Below are positions 26,053 through 35,599 of a stretch of 64,000 bases of DNA, piece after piece (the stretch's first letter is position 1; every line of letters begins with the position of its first letter). The notes under the pieces were generated by a model. That model searched no databases. It saw only the letters and a program-made list of their open reading frames with translations, and was not told the origin of the DNA. A program made the translations under genes and the position numbers. Origin of the DNA: Pseudomonadota bacterium (GTDB lineage: Bacteria; Pseudomonadota; Gammaproteobacteria; Burkholderiales; Sulfuriferulaceae); assembly GCA_021795395.1 (NCBI GenBank), contig JAJYPN010000004.1, positions 1 through 64,000 of the forward strand. The letters run 5' to 3'.

Positions 26053-27622
26053 CAGGATTATCCCGTTCGTAAAGCAAGGCGAGGTTTTTACGGTCGATCT
26101 TTCCATTGGGATTACGCGGCAAGACGGAATCATGAATGAGGATATGCGCAGGCACCATGTAAGCCGGCAAGCGGCGTTTGCATTCCATCATGAGTTCCGT
26201 AGTATCGAGCATTTCCCCGGGAGCGATGCTGACTACAGCGACTATGCATTGTCCGAGTTCAGGATGAGTAATGCCTAAGGCGGCAACTTCGCTGACCATT
26301 TTTGTGGTGTAAATGACTTCTTCGACTTCGGTGGGGCTGACCCGGTAACCGGAAGTCTTGATCATTTCATCGCGACGGCCGATGAAATATAAAAAACCTT
26401 CGTCATCGGTTTTTACCGTGTCGCCCGACCATACCGCCATTTCTGTAAGGGTGAGACCCTGTACGGATTGCGGTACCGGCTTGAAACGCTCTGCGGTTTT
26501 CTCCCGGTCATTCCAGTAACCCAGCGATACCAGCGCGCCCCGGTGCACCAGTTCGCCCGGTTCGCCCGGCTCGCAAAGCGAGCCGTCTTCGCGTACGACC
26601 AGTATTTCCGCATTCGGTATGGCCTTACCCATCGAGTCGGGCCGTCGGTCAACTTCTTCAGGATCCAGATAGGTAGAGCGAAACGCTTCGGTCAAGCCGT
26701 ACATGAGATAGGGCTGGACGTGAGGCAATCGCGCACGCAACGCCGCCAGGGTTGTTTTTGGCATCGCGCCGCCCGAGTTGGTGAAATATCGCAAACTCCG
26801 TCCGGCCGCTTCGGACCAGTCCAGTTGTGCCAGTTGGGTCCACAAGGGAGGAACGGCAGCCAAGCCGGTGATGCGCTCCTTGTCGATGATCCTGATGATA
26901 TCTCTGGGCAGCAAATGATTCATGAGTACCGCACAAGCGCCGGACAAAAACGCCGTCGTCAGCTGGCTTAGGCCATAATCGAAACTGAGGGGCAACACGG
27001 CAAGGATGCGATCGTCAGCGTTGTTGCACAGATAGCTGGCGACGCTGTGCGCTCCGGCGATCATGTTCTGATGCGACAACACGACTCCCTTGGGTTTCCC
27101 TGTGCTGCCCGAAGTGTAGAGTATGGCGGCCATGTCGTTGCCGATGGTGCGGTGAGGCGGGAGCTTCGAATCGACAGTCTGTTCCGGCCAGGGAACGATC
27201 GCAATGCGTAAATCGGGCAGCTTGTTTGGGCCGATCACGATAATCGTGTGCAGGTCCGGGCAATTGGGCAGGATGTCGGCCAGCGAGGCGAGCCGATCCG
27301 ATGATGTAACCAGAATGCGCACGTTGCAATCGGTGAGTATGTGCTCTGCTTGCTGCGGTTTGAGTACCGGATTGATAGGCACGAATACTCCGCCTGCGGC
27401 TGCGGCGCCAAATAATGCGACAACGGCTTCTATTCTTTTTTCGAGATATACAGCAATCCGGTCGGATTTTTTGAGTCCGAGATTCAGGTACAGTTTCGCG
27501 AGGGTAGCTGTGGATAGTGCCAGTTGCCGGTAATCCAGGCGTTCCTGCCGATAAACCAGCGCTTCGCGGTCTGGATAGCGGTACGCGGCATCCAGGATCA
27601 ATTCATGGATTAAAGTTATCAT
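26042..27622 (-). CDS. Acyl-CoA ligase (AMP-forming), exosortase A system-associated (TIGR03098-like)
   Basis: An ANL-superfamily adenylating enzyme, 526 residues, of the subfamily tied to XrtA loci. Motifs in order: the phosphate loop ILYTSGSTGKPKGVVLSH (about residue 165), YLMYGLTEAFRSTYL, the ATP-binding aspartate in WSGDTVKTDDEGFLYFIGR, DEMIKTSGYRVSPTEVEE, and the C-terminal catalytic lysine in NPNGKIDRKNL. It should activate a carboxylic acid and load it onto the acyl carrier protein encoded divergently next to it. The acid is unknown. The gene is transcribed away from the ACP gene. Confidence 0.93.
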   Translation of the reverse strand: MITLIHELILDAAYRYPDREALVYRQERLDYRQLALSTATLAKLYLNLGLKKSDRIAVYLEKRIEAVVALFGAAAAGGVFVPINPVLKPQQAEHILTDCNVRILVTSSDRLASLADILPNCPDLHTIIVIGPNKLPDLRIAIVPWPEQTVDSKLPPHRTIGNDMAAILYTSGSTGKPKGVVLSHQNMIAGAHSVASYLCNNADDRILAVLPLSFDYGLSQLTTAFLSGACAVLMNHLLPRDIIRIIDKERITGLAAVPPLWTQLAQLDWSEAAGRSLRYFTNSGGAMPKTTLAALRARLPHVQPYLMYGLTEAFRSTYLDPEEVDRRPDSMGKAIPNAEILVVREDGSLCEPGEPGELVHRGALVSLGYWNDREKTAERFKPVPQSVQGLTLTEMAVWSGDTVKTDDEGFLYFIGRRDEMIKTSGYRVSPTEVEEVIYTTKMVSEVAALGITHPELGQCIVAVVSIAPGEMLDTTELMMECKRRLPAYMVPAHILIHDSVLPRNPNGKIDRKNLALLYERDNPAME

Positions 27623-27659
27623 AATAGTTTAGCAGGCAGATGATATGCATAGTTTACTA

Positions 27660-27800
27660 TGAGAGCTTTGCACGATTACTGCGCTTGCTCATATTTCGTT
27701 AAAAATGGCTCAAAATCTTCATGTACTACTTGTACGTTCCGGTTTCTCGCCCTTTTTCGCCTCATCTGAGCGGCGCTCGCTACATTGTGCAAAGCTCTCA
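27660..27800 (-). repeat. Dispersed intergenic repeat, copy 1 (141 bp, intact terminal inverted repeats)
   Basis: The best copy of a repeat found three times in this window. It is bounded by a perfect 14-bp terminal inverted repeat, TGAGAGCTTTGCAC at the left and GTGCAAAGCTCTCA at the right. Inside is a GTAC-TACTT-GTAC hairpin core. It lies between the divergent acyl-CoA ligase and acyl carrier protein genes. It has the size and shape of a MITE-like element but no identifiable target-site duplication. Confidence 0.85.
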
Positions 27801-27973
27801 TTATATAAATGCAGCGGATTAATCGCTAACCTGTACACATGCACAGCCGATACCGTCGATATATCGGCTTTATTCCAACGCGAATGGAGAATTTCGGGCA
27901 AGAATTTTGATAGATAAAAATAATGATGTCAGCTAAAATCGGGCTTGCATTTATTAAGCAATGGCAGGGTGGT

Positions 27974-28222
27974 ATGGCTACAGTCGATGCTGTAAGAAAT
28001 ATTTTGGGGGAAGTGCTGCAATTGGGAGCAAGAGCGCAGACTTTGCAATGGGATACCGCATTATTGGGCAACATACCCGAATTCGATTCAATGGCAGTGA
28101 TCCAGTTGATTACCGCATTGGAAGAATATTTTGGTTTTACGGTGGACGACGATGAAATCAACGCCGATGTGTTCGCTACCCTGGGTAGTCTGACCGAGTT
28201 TGTCGATCAGAAATCAGGATGA
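27974..28222 (+). CDS. Acyl carrier protein, XrtA-associated
   Basis: A stand-alone acyl carrier protein. The phosphopantetheine attachment serine lies in PEFDSMAVIQL, and helix III ends DDDEINADVFATLGSLTEF, typical of ACPs. From the ATG at 27974 (MATVDAVRNILGE) it has 82 residues, the normal ACP size, and a GGGTGG binding site precedes it; the ORF track's start at 27923 would add an unusual 17-residue leader. It overlaps the hydrolase gene by 4 bp (ATGA), so it is the first gene of a coupled operon. It probably carries an acyl group activated by the neighbouring ligase. Confidence 0.9.
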   Translation: MATVDAVRNILGEVLQLGARAQTLQWDTALLGNIPEFDSMAVIQLITALEEYFGFTVDDDEINADVFATLGSLTEFVDQKSG

Positions 28223-29055
28223 CGAATCGGGGCATTGCGATCACTCCGCAAGCGTTTTTTCTGGATGCCTCCCCCGGTCGCCGGTTTTGCCTCTATTACC
28301 CGCCCGCTGGAATCTGTCGCGGCGGCTTGTTGTATGTGCATCCCTTTGCGGAAGAAATGAACAAATCCCGGCGCGCAGTTACCCTGCAGGCACTCGAAGC
28401 AGCGCGCTGCGGATATGCGGTATTGCTGATCGATTTGTTCGGCTGCGGCGACAGCGATGGGGATTTCGCTGATGCCCGATGGCAGATATGGCTGGATGAT
28501 CTGGCTGTCGCCGCGTCCTGGATGAAAGGAGTCTGCTCTGCGCCGATAACGTTGTGGGGCTTGCGCTTGGGGGTGCCGCTGATGCTGGAATATGCCCGTG
28601 ACAGCGGAGTAACGTTCAAAGGCTTTATTCTGTGGCAACCGGTAGTCACCGGCGACCACTTTCTGACCCAATTTCTGCGGTTGCGCCTGGCGAACGAGAT
28701 GTTGTCGGGCAGCGACACCAAAACCAGCGTGAAGGATTTGCGGCATGAACTGGCTGAAGGCCGCATTCTGGAAGTGGCAGGATATCCTGTCGCACCGCAA
28801 CTCGCTGCAGCTGTGGATGGTATCCGATTGAGCGAGTTGGTTGATGCCAGCGGTAGATATCACTGGTTCGAAGTGGCACCATCGGCGCGCCCGTTTCCTC
28901 CTGCCAGCAGCAAGACGATCTTGTCCTGGACCGAGCGTGGCGCCGCGGTGCACGAGCAACAGATCCTGGGTGAAAATTTTTGGCAAAGCCAGGAAATCAC
29001 GGTATGCCCCGAACTGTTTGCCGCCACGACACGATTGTTGACAAATGGAATTTGA
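28219..29055 (+). CDS. Hydrolase 2, exosortase A system-associated (alpha/beta fold, TIGR03101-like)
   Basis: A 278-residue alpha/beta-hydrolase-fold protein of the XrtA-linked hydrolase 2 family. It shows the oxyanion-region strand LLYVHPFAEEMNKSRR, the LIDLFGCGDSDGDF loop and the elbow position LWGLRLGVPLM, where the usual nucleophile GxSxG is replaced by GLRLG, so ordinary esterase chemistry is doubtful. It may act on acyl-ACP or acylated polysaccharide, given its position between the ACP and hydrolase 1; this is inference. Overlaps both neighbours (4 and 11 bp). Confidence 0.88.
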   Translation: MTNRGIAITPQAFFLDASPGRRFCLYYPPAGICRGGLLYVHPFAEEMNKSRRAVTLQALEAARCGYAVLLIDLFGCGDSDGDFADARWQIWLDDLAVAASWMKGVCSAPITLWGLRLGVPLMLEYARDSGVTFKGFILWQPVVTGDHFLTQFLRLRLANEMLSGSDTKTSVKDLRHELAEGRILEVAGYPVAPQLAAAVDGIRLSELVDASGRYHWFEVAPSARPFPPASSKTILSWTERGAAVHEQQILGENFWQSQEITVCPELFAATTRLLTNGI

Positions 29056-29899
29056 AGAAACCGCTCTGATGTTTTCGTGCGAAGGCGATGCTCTGGTTGG
29101 CATATTGACGCGACCCGCGGTTACGCAATCGCGCGGTGTACTGTTTATCGTCGGCGGACCTCAATACCGCGCCGGTAGCCATCGTCAATTTACCTTGCTG
29201 AGCCGGGGGTTGGCGCAGTCGGGCATTTCATCGTTACGGTTCGATTACCGGGGCATGGGCGACAGTGGAGGTAAACAGCGCGATTTCGAGCAGGTAAATG
29301 AGGATATCCGCGCTGCGGTAGATATTTTCTTCAGACATATGCCGCAAATGCGCGAACTTGTATTGTGGGGCTTATGTGATGGCGCCTCTGCCGCCATGAT
29401 GTATGCCTGCCGGGATGTACGCATCAGCGGTCTGGTTCTGATGAATCCATGGGTAAGAACCACTGAAGGATTGGCCAGGGCGCAGATCAAACATTATTAC
29501 TGGGCACGTTTGCGCGACGGCGAATTCTGGCGTAAATGTTTTTCGGGGCGTTTTGATTTGCTGGCATCGTTAAAAGGAATTTCAGGTAGCCTGGCTCAAA
29601 TCCTGAAGAAACCCCTCCGGCCGGAAACGGGGAAAGAAGCCGCTACTGTTTCATTACCGGAAAGAATGCGCAGGGCGCTGGAAAAATTCGATGGGCGGGT
29701 GCTGCTTATTCTCAGCGGCCAGGATTTGACCGCCCGTGAATTCGAAGATGTCGTACAGTCGTCGCCTGCCTGGCAGAAACGACTTCGTTTATCTACGGTG
29801 TCGCAACATCGTTTGCCGGAAGCCAATCACACCTTTTCACAGCGCATCTGGCGCGACCAGGTCCGGGACTGGACGGCGGAATGGGTGAAATCGTGGTAA
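29045..29899 (+). CDS. Hydrolase 1, exosortase A system-associated (alpha/beta fold, TIGR03100-like)
   Basis: A 284-residue alpha/beta hydrolase of the XrtA hydrolase 1 family. Features are GVLFIVGGPQYRAGSHRQF near residue 35, FDYRGMGDSGG, the elbow LWGLCDGASAAMMYA (aspartate in place of the usual serine nucleophile, as is common for this family), LVLMNPWVRT and the late histidine region PEANHTFS. Together with hydrolase 2 and the ACP it forms a compact acyl-handling operon. The true substrate is unknown. Confidence 0.9.
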   Translation: MEFEETALMFSCEGDALVGILTRPAVTQSRGVLFIVGGPQYRAGSHRQFTLLSRGLAQSGISSLRFDYRGMGDSGGKQRDFEQVNEDIRAAVDIFFRHMPQMRELVLWGLCDGASAAMMYACRDVRISGLVLMNPWVRTTEGLARAQIKHYYWARLRDGEFWRKCFSGRFDLLASLKGISGSLAQILKKPLRPETGKEAATVSLPERMRRALEKFDGRVLLILSGQDLTAREFEDVVQSSPAWQKRLRLSTVSQHRLPEANHTFSQRIWRDQVRDWTAEWVKSW

Positions 29900-31143
29900 A
29901 ACGGGTGCTGATGATTGCCTATCATTATCCGCCTTTACAAGGCAGCAGCGGAATACAGCGCACCTTGAAGTTTTCCCGGTATTTGCCCGAATCAGGCTGG
30001 GAGCCGATCATTCTCGGCGCGCATCCACGGGCTTTTCAGGCAAGCGGCGATGCGCAAATGGATGAAATACCCGTATCGGTACCTGTACATCGACCTTTTG
30101 CCCTGGATGCGGCCAAACATTGCGCTATCCGTGGTAAATATCCGTTATTACTCGCTTTGCCCGACCGATGGGCGTCCTGGTGGCTGGGAGCAGTGCCCGA
30201 AGGCTTGCGCATGATCCGCAAATACCGGCCTGACGCGATCTGGTCCACTTATCCCATCGCCACCGCGCATTGGATCGGTCTGACCTTGCACCGGCTTACC
30301 GGTATACCCTGGATCGCCGATTTCCGCGATCCCATGGCCGACGAAGACGTCGTCATGACCGGCACGCAACGCCGTGTTCATGAATGGATAGAGCGTAATA
30401 CCATACTACGCTGCACTCATGCAGTAATGACCACCCCCGGCGCGTTACGGATATACCGCGAACGCTATCCTGCGTTGCCGGCCAACAGATTCATCTGCAT
30501 TCCCAACGGTTTCGACGAGGAAAATTTTGCCAGCGCCGAAAAACTGCTGCCCAATCGCGATGCGGCGTCAACCGGGCCCGCGGTATTGCTGCACAGCGGC
30601 ATCGTGTATTCTTCGGAACGCAACCCGACGCATTTGTTTATGGCAATAGCCGCATTGATGCACGCCGGGAAAATTTCTGCGCAGACGTGCCGTATCGTGT
30701 TGCGGGCCACGCAAAACGATGATGCGCTAAAACTGATGATAGCGGAGTACGGCGTGGGCAGTATCGTGCAGCTGGCGCCGCACATACCGTATCGGCAAGC
30801 ATTGACCGAAATGCTGACCACAGATGGCTTATTGATTTTGCAAGCATCCAATTGCAATCATCAGGTACCGGCGAAGCTGTATGAATACCTGCGTGCGGGC
30901 AGACCGATCCTTGCCCTGACGGATCCGGCCGGGGATACGGCAAAGACATTGCGCGAAGCAGGAATGCATGCGATTGCGCCTTTGGACGACGTACGCGCGA
31001 TTCAGGATGGATTGCTGGACTTTTTGGCAGCGCTAAGGCAAGGCAGCAGCGAAAGCGCGTCGCCCGGTTACGTGGCGGGTTGTTCGCGCCAGGCCAGGAC
31101 TGTCGAGCTGGCGAAATTGCTGGATGAATGCATCGACCTGTGA
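29881..31143 (+). CDS. GT4-like glycosyltransferase closing the XrtA locus
   Basis: A 420-residue glycosyltransferase (GT-B fold, family 4-like). It begins VKRVLMIAYHYPPLQGSSGIQRT, a typical N-terminus, and has ATAHWIGLTLHRLTGIPWIADFRDP, RFICIPNGFDEENF and the C-terminal CNHQVPAKLYEYLRAGRPILALTDP donor-site region. The ATG at 29881 overlaps hydrolase 1 by 19 bp; a GTG at 29893 is an alternative start. It is the last gene of the XrtA locus; beyond it lie 130 bases without a gene and then the tRNA cluster. The sugar is not predictable. Confidence 0.87.
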   Translation: MGEIVVKRVLMIAYHYPPLQGSSGIQRTLKFSRYLPESGWEPIILGAHPRAFQASGDAQMDEIPVSVPVHRPFALDAAKHCAIRGKYPLLLALPDRWASWWLGAVPEGLRMIRKYRPDAIWSTYPIATAHWIGLTLHRLTGIPWIADFRDPMADEDVVMTGTQRRVHEWIERNTILRCTHAVMTTPGALRIYRERYPALPANRFICIPNGFDEENFASAEKLLPNRDAASTGPAVLLHSGIVYSSERNPTHLFMAIAALMHAGKISAQTCRIVLRATQNDDALKLMIAEYGVGSIVQLAPHIPYRQALTEMLTTDGLLILQASNCNHQVPAKLYEYLRAGRPILALTDPAGDTAKTLREAGMHAIAPLDDVRAIQDGLLDFLAALRQGSSESASPGYVAGCSRQARTVELAKLLDECIDL

Positions 31144-31207
31144 GCTGGCAGTTGAGCCGTCAATGGCCGTGTGAAAAAATTCCAAAGTTGAACTGCTGCG
31201 CAAAAAA

Positions 31208-31240
31208 GTATTAGACAAACATGGAGTTATTAGACAAAGA
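31208..31240. repeat. Short direct repeat TATTAGACAAA (two copies)
   Basis: TATTAGACAAA occurs twice with a 20-bp period in the spacer between the XrtA locus and the tRNA genes. Just to the right are two perfect palindromes, CGTTTTTAAAAACG (31241-31254) and AATCATATGATT (31260-31271). Together they could be a protein-binding site or recombination scar; nothing decides it. Confidence 0.35.
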
Positions 31241-31254
31241 CGTTTTTAAAAACG
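31241..31254 (-). terminator. Possible weak terminator of the tRNA operon
   Basis: A perfect 14-bp palindrome CGTTTTTAAAAACG lies about 20 bases past the 3' end of tRNA-His on the transcribed strand. It is AT-rich and followed by TCTTTGTC rather than a clean T-run, so termination here is only a possibility. Confidence 0.25.
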
Positions 31255-31274
31255 CATGTAATCATATGATTGGA

Positions 31275-31350
31275 TGGGGTGAATGATGGGGCTCGAACCC
31301 ACGACAACCGGAATCACAATCCGGGACTCTACCAACTGAGCTACATTCAC
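31275..31350 (-). tRNA. tRNA-His (GTG)
   Basis: On the minus strand GTGAATG pairs with CATTCAC to form the acceptor stem, with encoded CCA. The D-loop reads AGCTCAGTTGGTAGAG, the anticodon loop ATTGTGATT gives anticodon GTG, and the T-loop is GGGTTCGAGCC. A G at 31351 opposite the discriminator C fits the extra G-1 of tRNA-His. It is the last gene of a three-tRNA operon (Pro-Arg-His). Confidence 0.97.
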
Positions 31351-31380
31351 CACCGAAGACTGTTGCGTTTGGATCAATCT

Positions 31381-31457
31381 TGGCCTGCCCGACAGGAATC
31401 GAACCTGTAACCCCCAGCTTAGAAGGCTGGTGCTCTATCCGGTTGAGCTACGGGCAG
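31381..31457 (-). tRNA. tRNA-Arg (TCT)
   Basis: The minus-strand acceptor stem CTGCCCG pairs with CGGGCAG, with encoded CCA. The anticodon loop CCTTCTAAG gives anticodon TCT, and the T-arm GGTTCGATTCC is standard. At 77 bases it is full length and lies 30 bases after tRNA-His in the window. Confidence 0.97.
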
Positions 31458-31514
31458 CTCGTACACCGGCACCATGACTGCCTTTGAGAAAAAACCATAT
31501 CAGCCCGATAATTT

Positions 31515-31591
31515 TGGTCGGGGCGGAGAGATTCGAACTCCCGACATCCTGGTCCCAAACCAGGCGCGCTACCAGACTACGCTACGCCCCG
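31515..31591 (-). tRNA. tRNA-Pro (TGG)
   Basis: The minus-strand acceptor stem CGGGGCG pairs with CGCCCCG, with encoded CCA. The anticodon loop GTTTGGGAC gives anticodon TGG; the T-arm AGTTCGAATCT is standard. It is the first gene of the tRNA operon, directly downstream of a strong promoter. Confidence 0.97.
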
Positions 31592-31601
31592 AAAGCCCAG
31601 A

Positions 31602-31630
31602 ACTATACTCGGGGCGGTGCTTCAAGTCAA
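31602..31630 (-). promoter_or_regulatory. Sigma-70 promoter of the tRNA Pro-Arg-His operon
   Basis: On the minus strand TTGACT (-35) is followed by a 17-base spacer and TATAGT (-10), with a GC-rich stretch next to it. It lies about 11 bases upstream of the mature 5' end of tRNA-Pro. This is near consensus and well placed. Confidence 0.75.
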
Positions 31631-31719
31631 GTAATACGTGACATTCGCTTTCCGGCCTTGAATATTGCCAAGGATAAATGAGATGATAGCGTCTTTGTTT
31701 AGTCACCTCTATCGTAACC

Positions 31720-32571
31720 ATGCCAGCACAGTATCTAGATGGAAAAAGCTTGTCCGCGCAGATTGTCACCGACCTTCAAAAGCGCGTCGATGCGCGCATC
31801 AAGGCCGGATTGAGCAGGCCGGGGCTGGCGGTCGTATTGGTGGGCAGCGACGCGGCATCGGCCATTTACGTGCGCAATAAGCGCAATGCATGTGCCAGGG
31901 CGGAAATCCGGTCGGATTTATACGATATGCCTGCAACGACTACTCAAGCCGAATTGCTGTCATTGATCGATCGATTGAATGAGGACAAGACCGTACACGG
32001 TATTCTGGTGCAGATGCCTTTGCCGCCGCAGATCGATCCGGCGCTGGTGATCGAGCGTATCGACCCGGGCAAGGATGTCGATGGATTTCATCCTTATAAC
32101 ATCGGCCGGCTGGCGGTGCGGATGCCGACTTTGCGCTCGTGCACGCCGTACGGCGTCATGCGTTTGCTGTCGCTGGCGCATGCCGATCTGATGGGGATGA
32201 ACGCGGTCGTAGTCGGTTCGTCCAATCATGTAGGACGCCCGATGGGACTTGAGTTGCTGCTGGCAGGGTGTACCGTGACGACCTGCCATCGGTTTACCCG
32301 GAACCTGCACGATTTCGTCGCTGATGCCGATATTCTGGTGGTTGCAGTCGGCAAGCCCGATCTGATCAAAGGCGCCTGGATCAAACCCGGCGCTACCGTG
32401 GTGGATGTGGGGATCAACCGGATGGAAGACGGCACGCTGCGTGGTGATGTCGAAGCCGCTGCCTGCGAACGCGCGGCATGGGTTACGCCGGTACCAGGGG
32501 GCGTCGGCCCGATGACGGTAGCCATGCTGCTGGAAAATACCTTGCTGGCAGCTCAGCAAGGGATGTCCTGA
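31720..32571 (+). CDS. folD: Bifunctional methylenetetrahydrofolate dehydrogenase/cyclohydrolase FolD
   Basis: FolD catalyses NADP-dependent oxidation of 5,10-methylene-THF and hydrolysis of methenyl-THF to 10-formyl-THF in one-carbon metabolism. The 283-residue protein has [18 protein letters not shown] with the catalytic Tyr/Lys region, [28 protein letters not shown], the Rossmann motif [19 protein letters not shown] and [19 protein letters not shown]. It stands alone between the tRNAs and the convergent U32 gene, 31 bases from its stop. Start ATG at 31720 ([11 protein letters not shown]) matches the family. Confidence 0.97.
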   Translation: MPAQYLDGKSLSAQIVTDLQKRVDARIKAGLSRPGLAVVLVGSDAASAIYVRNKRNACARAEIRSDLYDMPATTTQAELLSLIDRLNEDKTVHGILVQMPLPPQIDPALVIERIDPGKDVDGFHPYNIGRLAVRMPTLRSCTPYGVMRLLSLAHADLMGMNAVVVGSSNHVGRPMGLELLLAGCTVTTCHRFTRNLHDFVADADILVVAVGKPDLIKGAWIKPGATVVDVGINRMEDGTLRGDVEAAACERAAWVTPVPGGVGPMTVAMLLENTLLAAQQGMS

Positions 32572-32602
32572 ATCAGTAAAACACGGATTTTCCCCAGCGC
32601 GC

Positions 32603-33952
32603 TTAGCCGTTCAAAAAGCGCGTTACCATCGCCTGTTCGAGATTGGCTTGCAAGGGGATTTTTACCTTGTGACCGCTGCCCGGCGCTTCCTCTATGGGCG
32701 TTCCGTTCAGATCGAGCATCTGCGTCAGCGCCATGCTGCGATTGCCGGAAGGGTGGATGATTTCCAGTCTGTCGCCTACCAGGAATTTATTCTTGACTTC
32801 GATTTCCGCAAAGCCGCTCACGCTGTCGTAGCCGATCACATCGCCGACATACTGGCTGCGATGGCTTTCCGAATGGCCGCGCAGATAATTCTGGTATTCC
32901 TGCGTATGGTGGCGCTCGTAAAATCCGTCGGTATAACCCCGATTGGCAAGGCTTTCCAGATCGGAGAGCAAAGTGGTGTCAAACGGGCGGCCGGCTACCG
33001 CGTCGTCGATCGCTTTGCGATAGGTTTGGGCGGTGCGGGCGACATAGTATGCAGATTTGGTCCTGCCTTCGATCTTGAGCGAATCGACGCCTATATTTAC
33101 CAGTCTCGCGATATGCTCGACGGCGCGCAGATCCTTGGAATTCATGATATAGGTGCCGTGATCGTCTTCCATCACCGGCATCATTTCGCCGGGACGCTCT
33201 TTTTCTTCTATCAGATAAATCTTGTTCGCCAGCGGATGACGCTGCTGGCTGCCGCAATCGGAAAATTCGGTTGCTTCCATCGCTGCGCGGAAATCGAATT
33301 CGATTTTTTCAACGTCTCCGGTAGCGTCTTCGCTGGTATCGTGAACCTTGTAATCCCAGCGGCAGGAATTGGTGCACGTTCCCTGATTGGGGTCGCGATG
33401 GTTGAAATATCCCGACAGCAGGCAACGGCCGGAATAGGCGATGCACAATGCGCCGTGAACGAAGACTTCCAGTTCCATTTCCGGGCATTGCTGCTTGATC
33501 TCTTCGATTTCGTCGAACGACAGTTCGCGCGATAGGATGATGCGGCGCAAACCCAGACTCTGCCAGAATTTGACCGTCGCGTAGTTGACGGTGTTGGCCT
33601 GTACCGATAAATGTACCGGCATTTCCGGCCATTTTTCGCGGACCATCATGATGAGTCCCGGATCGGCCATGATGAGTGCATCGGGTTGCATGGCGACGAT
33701 CGGTGCCATATCGGCCATGTAGGTTTTAACCTTGGCGTTATGCGGCATCAGATTGCTGGCGACGAAAAATTTACGGCTCATGGCGTGCGCTTCGCGTATG
33801 CCGGTTTCCAGTTGCGCCATCTGGAATTCGTTGTTGCGAGCGCGTAATGAATAGCGCGGCTGACCGGCGTATACGGCGTCTGCGCCGAAACGGAAGGCGT
33901 AGCGCATTTTTTCGAGAGAACCGGCCGGAGCCAGAAGTTCGGGTATTTTCAT
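32603..33952 (-). CDS. trhP: U32 family peptidase-like tRNA hydroxylation protein (TrhP/YegQ)
   Basis: A 449-residue protein of the peptidase U32 family, YegQ/TrhP branch, which is needed for prephenate-dependent 5-hydroxyuridine formation in tRNA. The N-terminus ELLAPAGSLEKMRYAFRFGADAVYAG, the family signature ELEVFVHGALCIAYSGRCLLSGYFNHRDPNQGTC (shortened here to its key parts EVFVHGALC and SGRCLLSGY) and KIEGRTKSAYYVA are present with the conserved cysteines CTNSCRW. It lies 12 bases downstream of purB on the same strand. Assignment to TrhP rather than UbiU/V rests on length and sequence and is fairly sure. Confidence 0.87.
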   Translation of the reverse strand: MKIPELLAPAGSLEKMRYAFRFGADAVYAGQPRYSLRARNNEFQMAQLETGIREAHAMSRKFFVASNLMPHNAKVKTYMADMAPIVAMQPDALIMADPGLIMMVREKWPEMPVHLSVQANTVNYATVKFWQSLGLRRIILSRELSFDEIEEIKQQCPEMELEVFVHGALCIAYSGRCLLSGYFNHRDPNQGTCTNSCRWDYKVHDTSEDATGDVEKIEFDFRAAMEATEFSDCGSQQRHPLANKIYLIEEKERPGEMMPVMEDDHGTYIMNSKDLRAVEHIARLVNIGVDSLKIEGRTKSAYYVARTAQTYRKAIDDAVAGRPFDTTLLSDLESLANRGYTDGFYERHHTQEYQNYLRGHSESHRSQYVGDVIGYDSVSGFAEIEVKNKFLVGDRLEIIHPSGNRSMALTQMLDLNGTPIEEAPGSGHKVKIPLQANLEQAMVTRFLNG

Positions 33953-33964
33953 GCTGTCCTCGTA

Positions 33965-35563
<1,599 letters not shown>

Positions 35564-35599
35564 TTACACAAAACTGTCCATGAATGAGAAAATGCTTGC

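Noticed and set aside
28207-29103. 298-codon minus-strand ORF over hydrolase 2
   Set aside because: Antisense shadow; the plus-strand gene has family motifs and coupled neighbours.
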